From contig CAWIJK010000002.1 in NCBI GenBank assembly GCA_963836375.1, positions 62,001 to 126,000 on the forward strand: DNA of 64,000 bases. The letters run 5' to 3'. The position numbers and the translations under genes were made by a program. This document shows, piece by piece, positions 50,676 to 58,902 of this stretch; the stretch's first letter is position 1, and each line of letters begins with the position of its first letter. The DNA comes from CAWIJK01 sp963836375. GTDB taxonomy: Bacteria > Actinomycetota > Acidimicrobiia > Acidimicrobiales > RAAP-2. The notes below the pieces were generated by a model, which saw only the letters and a program-made list of their open reading frames with translations, did not search any database and had not been told where the DNA came from.

Positions 50676-52604
50676 ATGAGCGCCATCACCAGGGTCCGTC
50701 GCGTCGTGTTCGGTCGGGAGCTCTCGACCCAAGAGGCGTCGTCGGAGGAGATCACACCGGTCGAGGGCCTCTCGGCGCTCTCCTTGGACGCCCTGACCTC
50801 GGTCGCCTACGGGCCCGAGGCCATCCTGATCGTCCTGGCGACGGCCGGCGCCACCGCACTGCACCTGATCCTGCCGATCACGATCGGCATCGTCGCGCTC
50901 TTGGTCATCCTGGTCGTCTCGTACCGTCAGGTCATCGACGCCTACCCCCGAGGCGGGGGCGCCTACGCCGTGTCGCGCGACAACTTCGGGCCGCGGGTGG
51001 CCAAGGTGGCCGGCGCCGCCCTCATCGTCGACTACACATTGACCGTCGCCGTCTCCATCGCCGCGGGGGTGGGCCAGCTGACCTCGGCCTTCCCGGCCAC
51101 GGCCCCCTACACCGTGCCGATGTGCCTGGGGATCCTGCTCGTGATCACCGGGCTCAACCTGAGGGGTCTCGGCGAAGGCGCACGGGCCTTTCTCATCCCG
51201 ACCCTCGTGTTCATCGTCGGGCTGCTGGCCGTCATCGCCGTGGGGCTGGTCCACCCCTTGGGCCCGCAGGGCGCGGTCGCCGGGAGGTCCCTCGTCGTCT
51301 CCCACAGCCTGCAGGCGGTGAGCGTGCTGCTCGTGCTCAAGGCGTTCTCGGCCGGCTGCAGCGCCCTGACCGGGGTGGAGGCGATCGCCAACGGGGTTCC
51401 CCTCTTCAAAGAGCCCCGGGTGGCCCGGGCCAAGCGGACCGAGCTGCTCTTGGGGGTCATCCTCGCTGTCATGCTCCTGGGCCTGGCGGTGCTGGTCGAC
51501 AAATTCCACATCCAGCCCCGGGTGAACCAGACGGTGCTGAGCCAGGTCATGGTGGCCGCCGTCGGGCGCAACTGGGCCTACTACGTCGTCTCGCTGACCA
51601 TCACCTTGGTACTGGCCCTGGCCGCCAACACCTCGTTTGGCGGCCTGCCGGTGCTCACGAACCTGCTGTCGAGGGACAACTCCCTCCCCCACCTCTTCGG
51701 GGTCCGGGACAGCCGGCTGGTCTTCGGGAACGGGGTCTGGACCCTGGCCGTCACGTCGGCAGTCCTCTTGGTGGCGGTGGGCGGCGACACGAACACCCTG
51801 ATCCCGCTGTTCGCCATCGGGGTGTTCACCGGCTTCACCCTGTCGCAGGCCGGTCTGGTGGTCCACTGGCGACGGGTGAGGCCCCGGGGATGGTCGAGGA
51901 GGGCGGCGATCAACGGGACCGGGGCAGTGGTCACGGCGGTGGCCACCCTGATCTTTCTGGTGAGCAAGTTCGTGGAGGGTGCCTGGGTCGTCGTGTTGGC
52001 CATCCCCCTCCTGATCGTCCTGTTCAACCGGGTGCAGGCCTACTATGGCCGGGCCGCCACCGAGATCGGGACCGGGACGATCCCCGGGCCTCCCCGTCGC
52101 CAACCGACCGTCGTGGTGGTGCCGGTCACCGGTGTCTCCCGGCTGACCCAGCACGCCCTCAGCGAGGCGATGTCGCTCGGGGACGAGGTCCTGGCGGTCT
52201 CGGTGGTCATCGACGGGGCACCCGCCGGTCCGCCCGAGGTCGACGTCGAACGCGTCTGGCACGAGTGGGATCCGGGTGTGCCCCTGCGCGTCCTTCACAC
52301 CGACCACGCGTCGATCGTCCGGCCGATCGTCGGGCTGGTCGACGAGCTGCGGGCCCGCGGTGACCGCCAGGTGGTCGTCCTGATCCCGGTAGTCATCCCC
52401 GAGAAGCTCCGGTACCGCCTGCTGCACAACCAGGTCGATCTCGCGCTGGCCAGCGAGCTGCGCCGCCGCACCGACGTCGTGGTGGCCCGGGTCCCGATGC
52501 CGATCGGGCGCCTGGGCGAGGACCGTGGGGCCGGGCCCGCCCCGGGGGCGGGCGAACCGAGCACGGCCGAGCCCACACCAGGGGCGACCGAGCCCAACGG
52601 GTGA
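50676..52604 (+). CDS. kimA: KimA-like potassium transporter (APC/KUP-related) with cytoplasmic tail
   Basis: A 642-residue protein with about 12 membrane helices and a C-terminal cytoplasmic domain (about 460-620). It matches Bacillus KimA throughout: ALSLDALTSVAYGPEAILIV, SYRQVIDAYPRGGGAYAVS, LIVDYTLTVAVSIAAGVGQL, LKAFSAGCSALTGVEAIANG. KimA is a high-affinity K+/H+ symporter, inhibited by c-di-AMP. The tail (VVVVPVTGVSRLTQHALSEA, PEKLRYRLLHNQVD) aligns with the KimA USP-like domain. K+ as substrate is inferred from this strong similarity. The start at 50676 (ATGAGCGCC) is chosen because the N-terminus then matches the family; the frame has a second GTG-less extension upstream. Confidence 0.9.
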   Translation: MSAITRVRRVVFGRELSTQEASSEEITPVEGLSALSLDALTSVAYGPEAILIVLATAGATALHLILPITIGIVALLVILVVSYRQVIDAYPRGGGAYAVSRDNFGPRVAKVAGAALIVDYTLTVAVSIAAGVGQLTSAFPATAPYTVPMCLGILLVITGLNLRGLGEGARAFLIPTLVFIVGLLAVIAVGLVHPLGPQGAVAGRSLVVSHSLQAVSVLLVLKAFSAGCSALTGVEAIANGVPLFKEPRVARAKRTELLLGVILAVMLLGLAVLVDKFHIQPRVNQTVLSQVMVAAVGRNWAYYVVSLTITLVLALAANTSFGGLPVLTNLLSRDNSLPHLFGVRDSRLVFGNGVWTLAVTSAVLLVAVGGDTNTLIPLFAIGVFTGFTLSQAGLVVHWRRVRPRGWSRRAAINGTGAVVTAVATLIFLVSKFVEGAWVVVLAIPLLIVLFNRVQAYYGRAATEIGTGTIPGPPRRQPTVVVVPVTGVSRLTQHALSEAMSLGDEVLAVSVVIDGAPAGPPEVDVERVWHEWDPGVPLRVLHTDHASIVRPIVGLVDELRARGDRQVVVLIPVVIPEKLRYRLLHNQVDLALASELRRRTDVVVARVPMPIGRLGEDRGAGPAPGAGEPSTAEPTPGATEPNG

Positions 52605-52632
52605 CCGCCCGCCCGCCGCCCCCACCGCCCGG

Positions 52633-53274
52633 CTACGAGCAGAGCAGGTCGGGCAGCGACGACATGTCGTCGAAGACCACGGCGCCATCGAGGCGGAGCT
52701 TGGAGGCCGGGGTCACCCCGCCGCAGAAGGCGAAGACAGCCATGGAGGCGGCCAGGCCGGCCTGGACGCCGGACACGCTGTCCTCGACGACCGCGCAGCG
52801 GGCAGGCTCGACGCCCATCTCACGGGCGGCGTGGAGGAACACGTCAGGGGCCGGCTTGCCCCGCTCGACGTCGTCGACGCTGAAGATCCGCCCGGCGAAC
52901 CGGTGGTGAAGTCCGGTGATCCCGAGGGTGAAGGCCATCTTCTCGTGGCTCCCGCTCGAGGCGACACACGTGGCGACGCTGATCCGGTCCAGCGCGTCGA
53001 CGACGCCGTCGACCGGGACCAGCTCACGCTCGAAGACCTCCCGGTAGCGGGGCGTGAAGTCGGCCTCCCAGTCGATCGGGTGACCGAGGTGGCGCTCGAC
53101 CTCGTGGTGCATGTACTGCTGCGAGCGGCCCACGAAGCGTTCGGTGATCTCGGCCTCGCTCAGGGGCCAACCCAGTCCGGCCAGGATCTGGGCTTCAGTC
53201 CGCACGGCGAGGCGCTCGCTGTCGATGAGCACGCCGTCACAGTCGAAGATGACAAGCGCCACGTCCCGAGCCAC
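52633..53274 (-). CDS. HAD-superfamily hydrolase (beta-phosphoglucomutase/phosphatase type)
   Basis: A 213-residue HAD enzyme. Motif I is VIFDCDGVLIDSE (nucleophile Asp), motif II VASSGSHEK, and motifs III/IV are GKPAPDVFLHAAREMG and CAVVEDSVSGVQAGLAA. It resembles the PGM/phosphatase subgroup with a C1 cap. It hydrolyses or transfers a phosphate on a small sugar or glycolate-type metabolite. GTG at 53274 is used because motif I then sits at the N-terminus; a longer frame to 53325 is unlikely. Convergent with kimA. Confidence 0.92.
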   Translation of the reverse strand: MARDVALVIFDCDGVLIDSERLAVRTEAQILAGLGWPLSEAEITERFVGRSQQYMHHEVERHLGHPIDWEADFTPRYREVFERELVPVDGVVDALDRISVATCVASSGSHEKMAFTLGITGLHHRFAGRIFSVDDVERGKPAPDVFLHAAREMGVEPARCAVVEDSVSGVQAGLAASMAVFAFCGGVTPASKLRLDGAVVFDDMSSLPDLLCS

Positions 53275-53554
53275 CCGCCGGATCCTAGGTTGAGCGACCG
53301 GGCACCGGGGCCGGGCCCGGGGCAACGCCGGGACCCGGGGCTAGCATCGGTCGTGATGGCACCGCGCTCGGGACGACGCGACGAGAGGCCCCGCGCACTG
53401 CTCGGCGTCGGCCGCCGAGGTCCCGTCGCCGGCGTCCCGGTCGACCAGACTCTCGAGCCCCGGGCCCGACGCTGAGCGCTTCTGGCCCCGGGCGTGCGAG
53501 CAGCGCACCCCGGGGCGGGCCCCGCCGGCCCGGTCGGACCGACCGTTCCGCCCG

Positions 53555-54886
53555 GTGCGACGTCTCGCGGTGCTGGCCTACCCCGGTGATCGCTCGGTGA
53601 GCGTGCCCGGCCCCGGGGGCGACGACGGGGGAAACCTGCACCTCTACGGCTGGCGCCAGGCCCCGGTCGTGGGTGTGGCCCTGGTGGCCATGGCCGCCGG
53701 CTTCGGCCAGTTCGGTGCGGTGGCCGCCCTCGGGGACGTGGCCAAGACCTTCGGCCACGTGACCGGCGGCGCCTCGTTCACCGACCAGGCCGGCCTGTCG
53801 GGCACGGTGCTCGGGGTGGGGCTGTCCATCCTGCGGCTGGCCTCCCTCGGCGCCCTCCCCCTGGCCGGGCTGGCCGACCGCTACGGGCGGCGGCCGACCC
53901 TTTTCGTCACCTGTGCCGCAGGCCTGGTCTTCACCATCGGGGCCGCCGCCAGCCCGGGCTACTGGTGGTTCGTCGTCATCTTCGCCTGCGGCCGGCCCCT
54001 GCTCAGCGCGGCCGCCGCCGTCGCCCAGGTGGGGGCGGCCGAGCTGACCCCGTCGGGCCAGCGGGCCCGGGCGGTCGCCCTGGTGGCCGCCGGCTACGGG
54101 GTGGGGGCCGGGCTGACGGCGATCATCCACAGCCTGGGCGCCTCGGCCCTCGGCTTCCGGGGGGTCTTCGTCTTGGCCGTGGTCCCCCTGGCCTTCCTGC
54201 CGTTCATCCGCGCCCTGGTCGTCGAGCCCGACCGCTACCGGTCGATGCCCTCGGCCGAGCACGCCCCCCCGGTCCTCGGCCCAGTGAGCCCCCCCTACCG
54301 CCGGCGCCTGGTCGTGGTGGCCCTGTTGGCCTTCTGCGTGTCGGTCATGACCGGTCCGGCCAACAGCCTCGTGTTCATCTATGCCCAGAACGTGCGGCAC
54401 CTCCCCGGGGCGATCACAGCGGCCATGGTCGTTGGCGCCGGGGTCACCGGCCTGGCCGGCCTGCTCCTGGGCCGCCTGCTGGCCGACCGGCTGGGCCGTC
54501 GGCCCACCGTGGCCATGGCCATGGTGGCCATGGCCGGGTTCGGCATCCTCACCTACAGCGGCTCGAAGGTGTCACTGGTCGCCGGCTACGTGCTGGGGGT
54601 CCTGGCCGGGGCCGTCTTCGCCCCGGCCGGCGGGGCCCTGTCCAACGAGCTGTTCCCGACGGCGGTCCGGGCCTCGGTCGCCGGCTGGAACGTGGCGGCG
54701 GGCGTCGTGGGGGCGGTGGTCGGACTGCTGGTCTTCGGGGCCCTGGCCGACATTAGCGGGGTGGGCAACCACACCTTGTTGGCGGCGACCGTCACCTTCA
54801 TCCCGATGGTCCCCGCCGCCCTCCTCCTCTTGGCCCTGCCCGAGACGAGGGGCCGCGAACCCGAGGACCTGTGGCCGGGCACCTGA
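53555..54886 (+). CDS. MFS transporter
   Basis: A 443-residue 12-helix transporter. GLADRYGRRPTLF is the conserved MFS loop 2-3 motif, and LLADRLGRRPTVAM is its repeat in the second half. FTIGAAASPGYWWFVVIFACG and similar helices fit. Substrate unknown. The GTG start at 53555 precedes the first helix by about 40 residues of hydrophilic sequence. Its 3' end overlaps the unusual Ser-repeat gene by 16 bases. Confidence 0.9.
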   Translation: MRRLAVLAYPGDRSVSVPGPGGDDGGNLHLYGWRQAPVVGVALVAMAAGFGQFGAVAALGDVAKTFGHVTGGASFTDQAGLSGTVLGVGLSILRLASLGALPLAGLADRYGRRPTLFVTCAAGLVFTIGAAASPGYWWFVVIFACGRPLLSAAAAVAQVGAAELTPSGQRARAVALVAAGYGVGAGLTAIIHSLGASALGFRGVFVLAVVPLAFLPFIRALVVEPDRYRSMPSAEHAPPVLGPVSPPYRRRLVVVALLAFCVSVMTGPANSLVFIYAQNVRHLPGAITAAMVVGAGVTGLAGLLLGRLLADRLGRRPTVAMAMVAMAGFGILTYSGSKVSLVAGYVLGVLAGAVFAPAGGALSNELFPTAVRASVAGWNVAAGVVGAVVGLLVFGALADISGVGNHTLLAATVTFIPMVPAALLLLALPETRGREPEDLWPGT

Positions 54887-55221
54887 GGCCGGGCGCCCCG
54901 CCGGCCCAGCCGCCGGTCGACGAGACGCGCGACACTGCTTCGGTGGGACCGTCCCCGAGCAGGTCGCGTTGGTCGATCGCCTCGACGGACTCGGTGCTCT
55001 CCATCGCCTCCAAGGGCTCGACGCTGTCGATCGCCTCGGTCGGGTCGACGCTCTCGGTCGCCTCGATCGGGTCGTTCGGCTCGGTCCTGTCGGTCGGCTC
55101 GTTCGTCGCCGTGGGATCGGTCCTCTCGGCCGTCTCGGTCTGGTCGGTGCTGTCGTGGCGCTCGAGCCGGGGGGTGCTGGCCGCCGGCGCCCGGTCCCCC
55201 CGGGCCGGGGCCGAGCACTGA
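54871..55221 (+). CDS. Nonapeptide Ser-repeat protein of unknown function
   Basis: A 116-residue protein. Residues 35-96 have Ser at nearly every third position, with a nine-residue period (SIASTDSVL, SIASKGSTL, SIASVGSTL, SVASIGSFG). The flanks are Pro-rich (N-terminus) and basic (C-terminus, RSSRGVLAAGA). A strictly spaced Ser with Val/Ile/Leu between suggests a beta-solenoid or regular helix. Similar Ser/Gly-rich repeat proteins occur in actinobacteria as uncharacterised genes. The start at 54871 (GTG) overlaps the MFS stop by 16 bases; GTG 54943 is an alternative. The opposite strand is also open (EATESVDPTEAIDSVE), so strand is not fully certain. Confidence 0.6.
   Translation: MAGHLRPGAPPAQPPVDETRDTASVGPSPSRSRWSIASTDSVLSIASKGSTLSIASVGSTLSVASIGSFGSVLSVGSFVAVGSVLSAVSVWSVLSWRSSRGVLAAGARSPRAGAEH
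54973..55158 (+). repeat. 27-bp coding repeat (Ser nonapeptides)
   Basis: About seven degenerate 27-base units, the first four most regular, each with TCG/TCC at codons 1, 4 and 7. The array makes a dense run of tcgatcg/tcggtc motifs on the DNA. Confidence 0.8.
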
Positions 55222-55231
55222 CCGGCGGGAC

Positions 55232-55426
55232 TCAGCGGGCGAAGAAGTGCCAGCCGGCGAACATCCAGCCGACCAGGACCACGGCCCGTGCGGCCCGGTT
55301 GGCCAGGACGGCGGCCAGCAACGACCCCGGTGGCGCGACCCGCGCCGCGAAGCGCTGCGAGGCGGCCCACAGCACCACGACGGCCAGGGCGATCAGCGCC
55401 CAGCCGGCGACGGTGAGCGCCCTCAC
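55232..55426 (-). CDS. Small membrane protein of unknown function
   Basis: A 64-residue protein, VRALTVAGWALIALAVVVLW...VLVGWMFAGWHFFAR, with two hydrophobic helices and a Trp/His-rich end (GWMFAGWHFFAR). GTG at 55426 overlaps the TGA of the upstream gene (GTGA), so translation is coupled. It belongs to an uncharacterised group of short actinobacterial membrane proteins ending in GWHxFAR-like sequence. Confidence 0.65.
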   Translation of the reverse strand: MRALTVAGWALIALAVVVLWAASQRFAARVAPPGSLLAAVLANRAARAVVLVGWMFAGWHFFAR

Positions 55427-55854
55427 CGCCGCACCAGGTACCAGCCGAGGGCCAACCAGGCGAAGAAGGCGGCCGCCTTGGCCGCCCGCCAGCGGGCCAG
55501 GGCGTCGTACATCGAGCTCAGCGTCGGATGGGCCGAGCGGGGACCGGCCACGACGGCGACCAGCTCGTAGGCCACCACCAGGGCCACCAGGGCCAGCCAC
55601 GGCGCCGCGGCGGCCAGGGTCGGCCGCCGCCCTCGGGCCGCCGCCCTCCGGCTCCACCACCGACCGGGCGGGCCGAGGGCCTGGGCCGCCACGACCACCA
55701 CGAGAAGGCCGAGGCAGACCGACACCACCAGGTCGGCGGCCACGGTGAACGGCGTGGTGGCCGCGGCGAGGACGCTGGCGCCGGCGGCCACCACCACCAG
55801 GGCCAGCGTGGTGAAGGAGGGGCGGCGCAGCGCGTGGGCGTCGGCGGGCGTCAC
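55423..55854 (-). CDS. Membrane protein of unknown function
   Basis: A 143-residue protein with about four helices (FTTLALVVVAAGASVLAAAT, LVVSVCLGLLVVVVAAQALG, WLALVALVVAYELVAVVAGP, AAFFAWLALGWYLVRR). It starts GTG five bases after the FGGY-kinase stop and overlaps the next small gene. The C-terminus ends GWYLVRR, similar to the end of its partner, which suggests the pair are related by duplication. Function unknown. Confidence 0.68.
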   Translation of the reverse strand: MTPADAHALRRPSFTTLALVVVAAGASVLAAATTPFTVAADLVVSVCLGLLVVVVAAQALGPPGRWWSRRAAARGRRPTLAAAAPWLALVALVVAYELVAVVAGPRSAHPTLSSMYDALARWRAAKAAAFFAWLALGWYLVRR

Positions 55855-55858
55855 CGGG

Positions 55859-57436
55859 TCAGCCCCGCCGGTTGAGCCGGGCGAACATGGGCTTCTGGGC
55901 TGCGTAGAGCTTGGGGAACTCGGCGTAGAGGCGGTCGTAGTTGGCCCGGGTGCTCGGGTCGGGGTCGAAGGTGCCGTCGGTCGACACCAGGGCGCGCAGC
56001 TCGCCCGGGACGAGGTGGCCGAGGGAGAGGGCGGCCAGGAGGGCCGCTCCTCGGAGGTTGGCGTCGACCGGATCGGCCACCCGTTCGACCCGACGGCCGA
56101 GCACGTCGGCGTGGATCTGGCACCACAACGTCGAGGTGGCCCCGCCCCCCACCATCCTGATCGGCTCGAGCAAGCGCCCCATGAAGCGGTCTACCGCCTC
56201 GGCCAGCCAGCGGCTGTTGTAGGCCACCCCTTCGAGGACGGCCCGCACCAGGTCGAGCCGGCTCGTGCCCAGCGAGAGGTTGTGGAAGCCGCCCCTGGCG
56301 CAGCGATCGTCGACCGGCGAGCGCTCACCGGCCAGCCAGGGGGTGAACAGCACCCCGTTGCTCCCTGCCGGCACGCCGGCCGCCGCCGTGCTCAGGGCGT
56401 CGAAGCTCGCCGGAGGCCCGGGCCCGGCGGCGAACATCAGGTCGCGCACCCACTCGAGGGCCCGGCCACCGGTCTCGTGGTTGTCGGCCACCAGGTAGCG
56501 CGGCGAGCCCGGCCCGGCCGGCAGGCCGGGGACGGTGGCGATCTGGCGGATCGGGTCGGTCTTCTTGACGTCGACCGGGCAGCTGACCCACGAGGTGGTG
56601 CTGAGCGTGAGGTGGGTCTCGGCCTCGAGGACCGAGCCCGAGCCGACCGCGGCGGAATGGAGGTCGGGGGTGCCGGTGACCACCACCACGCCGGGGCCGA
56701 GGCCGAGGGCGCCGGCCACCTCGGCCCGGACCTCGCCTACCACTGCGCCGGTCCTCCGCAGCGGGGGGAGCTTGTCCCCCGGGACGCCGGCCGCTCCCAC
56801 CAGCACTGGGTCGTACTCGAGGCGGCCGAGGTCGCGGTTGTCGGTGAGCCAGGCGCCGGCCATCGAGGCGTGGGAGGCGGCGGCCACCCCGGTGAGCCGC
56901 ATGGCCAGGTAGTCCACCGGTTCGAGGTACCAGCGGGTCCGGCGGGCCACCGCCGGCTGCTCGTGTTCGATGAACAAGATGTGGCCGATCGGATCCGCCC
57001 CCGAGGTCGACGGCGCCCCGCCGCTTCGGCGGATCCAGCGGGCCGCCGCCCCCGGGGCGTAGCCGGCCACCGGCCCGCCGACCGCCCGGCGGCTGTGCGG
57101 CCCGCCGCGCGAATCGAGCCACAAGAGGCAGTCGCCGACCGGCAGTCCGTCTTCGTCGACGGGCACGGTGCTGGCCCACTGCCCGGTGCACGACACGGCC
57201 ACCACCGCACCCGGGTCCACCGCGCCCGAGTGCAGGGCCCGGCTGGCCGCCGCGCTGACGGCGTCCCACCACACCTGTGCGTCCTGGACGGCCCCACCGC
57301 CGGGCAGCAGGCGGGTGGCCACGGCCACGTGCTCCCGGCAGGCCACCGCGCCGCGGATCGAGACCAGACCGACCTTGGGGCCGCCGGTGCCGAGGTCGAC
57401 GGCCAGGACGTGGGGGCCCGTGGCGCCGGGCGTCAC
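55859..57436 (-). CDS. FGGY-family carbohydrate kinase (xylulokinase-like)
   Basis: A 525-residue sugar/polyol kinase. LAVDLGTGGPKVGLVS is the phosphate-1 loop, SCTGQWASTVPVDEDG the substrate site, GTPDLHSAAVGSG and MVGGGATSTLWCQIHADVLG the adenosine/phosphate-2 regions. It phosphorylates a sugar or polyol; the substrate is not set by sequence. The GTG at 57436 is preferred; ATG 57475 would overlap the upstream lyase gene. The gene for a PLP lyase ends eight bases upstream, so they are one operon. Confidence 0.88.
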   Translation of the reverse strand: MTPGATGPHVLAVDLGTGGPKVGLVSIRGAVACREHVAVATRLLPGGGAVQDAQVWWDAVSAAASRALHSGAVDPGAVVAVSCTGQWASTVPVDEDGLPVGDCLLWLDSRGGPHSRRAVGGPVAGYAPGAAARWIRRSGGAPSTSGADPIGHILFIEHEQPAVARRTRWYLEPVDYLAMRLTGVAAASHASMAGAWLTDNRDLGRLEYDPVLVGAAGVPGDKLPPLRRTGAVVGEVRAEVAGALGLGPGVVVVTGTPDLHSAAVGSGSVLEAETHLTLSTTSWVSCPVDVKKTDPIRQIATVPGLPAGPGSPRYLVADNHETGGRALEWVRDLMFAAGPGPPASFDALSTAAAGVPAGSNGVLFTPWLAGERSPVDDRCARGGFHNLSLGTSRLDLVRAVLEGVAYNSRWLAEAVDRFMGRLLEPIRMVGGGATSTLWCQIHADVLGRRVERVADPVDANLRGAALLAALSLGHLVPGELRALVSTDGTFDPDPSTRANYDRLYAEFPKLYAAQKPMFARLNRRG

Positions 57437-57443
57437 CTCGGGG

Positions 57444-58832
57444 TCAGGCCGGGGCCGGGATGCTCTGCTGGGCATCCATCATGTCGGCCATGACCATCTT
57501 GATGAACGAGTCGGCGTCGTCGGTCATCCCGCCGTCGACGCCGCCGTACACGGCGCCCGACTTCGCCGGCTCGTCGCGGTGGGCATGGGCGTAGGCGACG
57601 GCGTCGGTCAGGTCGGTGGCGAACGCCTCGGCCAGGCCCTGGCGGGTCTGGGGCCTGGTCACCGCCATGTGCAGCGCGTTGGGGTACTGCTGACCGTTGA
57701 ATCGCCAGCCCTGGGTGCGCATGAAGTCGTTCACGAGGTAGATGTCGAACTCGTCGGACGTGAAGCTGAACAAGAAGGTCGGCTGACCCAGGATCCGCAG
57801 TTCGGGGTGGCTCCGCACCGAGGCCTGCATGGCGGCCGAGACGGCGAAGATCTCCTTGGCATACCGGCGGTAGCCCTCCCGCCCGAGCTGGACCATGGCG
57901 GCCCAGGTGGCGGCGATGAGGCCCCCCGAGCGCGAGCCCTCCATGCCCGGTGAGCAGTACTTGCCCCCGCTCCAGTCGGTGAGGAAGAAGTACTGGGCGT
58001 TGCGCAGGGCCTTGTCCCGGAACGTGAGCACCGAGGTCCCCTTGAAAGCGTAGCCGTACTTGTGGGTGTCGGCCGAGATGGAGGTGACCCCCTCGAGGCG
58101 GTAGTCGAAGACCGGGATGTCGTAGCCGAGCTCCTGACCGAAGGGGAGGATGAAGCCACCCAGACAGCCGTCGACGTGCAGGCCCACCCCGCGGTCGAGG
58201 GCCAGGTCGCTGAGCTCGTCGATCGGGTCGAGGGTGCCGTAGCCGTAGTTGCAGGCCGAGCCGATCAGGGCCACCGTCTGGTCGTCGATGTGCCCGGCGA
58301 CCCAGTCCACGTCCACCATCGTCGTCTTGGGGTCGACCGGGGCCTTTCGCAGCTCCACCCCGAAGAGGTGGCAGGCCTTGTCGAACGCCGGGTGGGCGGT
58401 CTCGGGCTTGATGACGTTGGGCCGGGTGACGCCCCGCTCGGCCCCGCGCTCACGGTAGGCCAGGATGGCGTGCATGATGCTCCCGGTGCCACCGGTCGCC
58501 ACCAGCCCGGCCGGCTCGCCGCCAGTGATCGCCTCGGCGTGCAAGAGGTCCAGGGCCATGGCGATGATCTCGGCCTCGAACTTGGTCGCGCTGGGGCACA
58601 TGTCGCGCTGGAGCACGTTGACGTGGGCGAAGAGGCCGAAGGCCTCGTTCATGAACCGGTAGTGGTCGTGGTCCCCGCAGTACATGGTGCCCGAGCACTT
58701 GCCGGACTCCCAGAAGGCGTCCTCCTCGGTGGCCATGGCGTGGAGCTCGGCCAGCACCTCGGCCCGTGGTGTGCCTTCCTCGGGGAACGTGCGGTGGACG
58801 GCGTAGCGGTCCTGGTAGGGGAAGGTGGTCAT
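57444..58832 (-). CDS. PLP-dependent sphingosine-1-phosphate-lyase-like / group II decarboxylase
   Basis: A 462-residue PLP enzyme. The PLP lysine is K258 in SADTHKYGYAFKG; TGGTGSIMHAIL binds the phosphate, and LHVDGCLGGFILPFG has the pyridine-contacting Asp. HYRFMNEAFGLF and KPETAHPAFDKACHLFG follow the S1P lyase pattern rather than glutamate decarboxylase. S1P lyases cleave a phosphorylated long-chain base to an aldehyde and phosphoethanolamine. It lacks the N-terminal membrane anchor of eukaryotic forms. The kinase immediately downstream could make its phosphorylated substrate (inference). ATG 58832 has GAGGAGCCG upstream. Confidence 0.86.
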   Translation of the reverse strand: MTTFPYQDRYAVHRTFPEEGTPRAEVLAELHAMATEEDAFWESGKCSGTMYCGDHDHYRFMNEAFGLFAHVNVLQRDMCPSATKFEAEIIAMALDLLHAEAITGGEPAGLVATGGTGSIMHAILAYRERGAERGVTRPNVIKPETAHPAFDKACHLFGVELRKAPVDPKTTMVDVDWVAGHIDDQTVALIGSACNYGYGTLDPIDELSDLALDRGVGLHVDGCLGGFILPFGQELGYDIPVFDYRLEGVTSISADTHKYGYAFKGTSVLTFRDKALRNAQYFFLTDWSGGKYCSPGMEGSRSGGLIAATWAAMVQLGREGYRRYAKEIFAVSAAMQASVRSHPELRILGQPTFLFSFTSDEFDIYLVNDFMRTQGWRFNGQQYPNALHMAVTRPQTRQGLAEAFATDLTDAVAYAHAHRDEPAKSGAVYGGVDGGMTDDADSFIKMVMADMMDAQQSIPAPA

Positions 58833-58902
58833 GGGCGGCTCCTCGAGAGGCGGAACACCGCCACTGTAGAGCGAGGTGGTCCGAGCCCCTCGGGCGGTGG
58901 GG

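Noticed and set aside
54798..55370. Minus-strand frame with EATESVDPTEAIDSVE-type repeats
   Set aside because: It mirrors the Ser-repeat array. The plus-strand reading has tighter boundaries and resembles known repeat proteins; strand still noted as uncertain.
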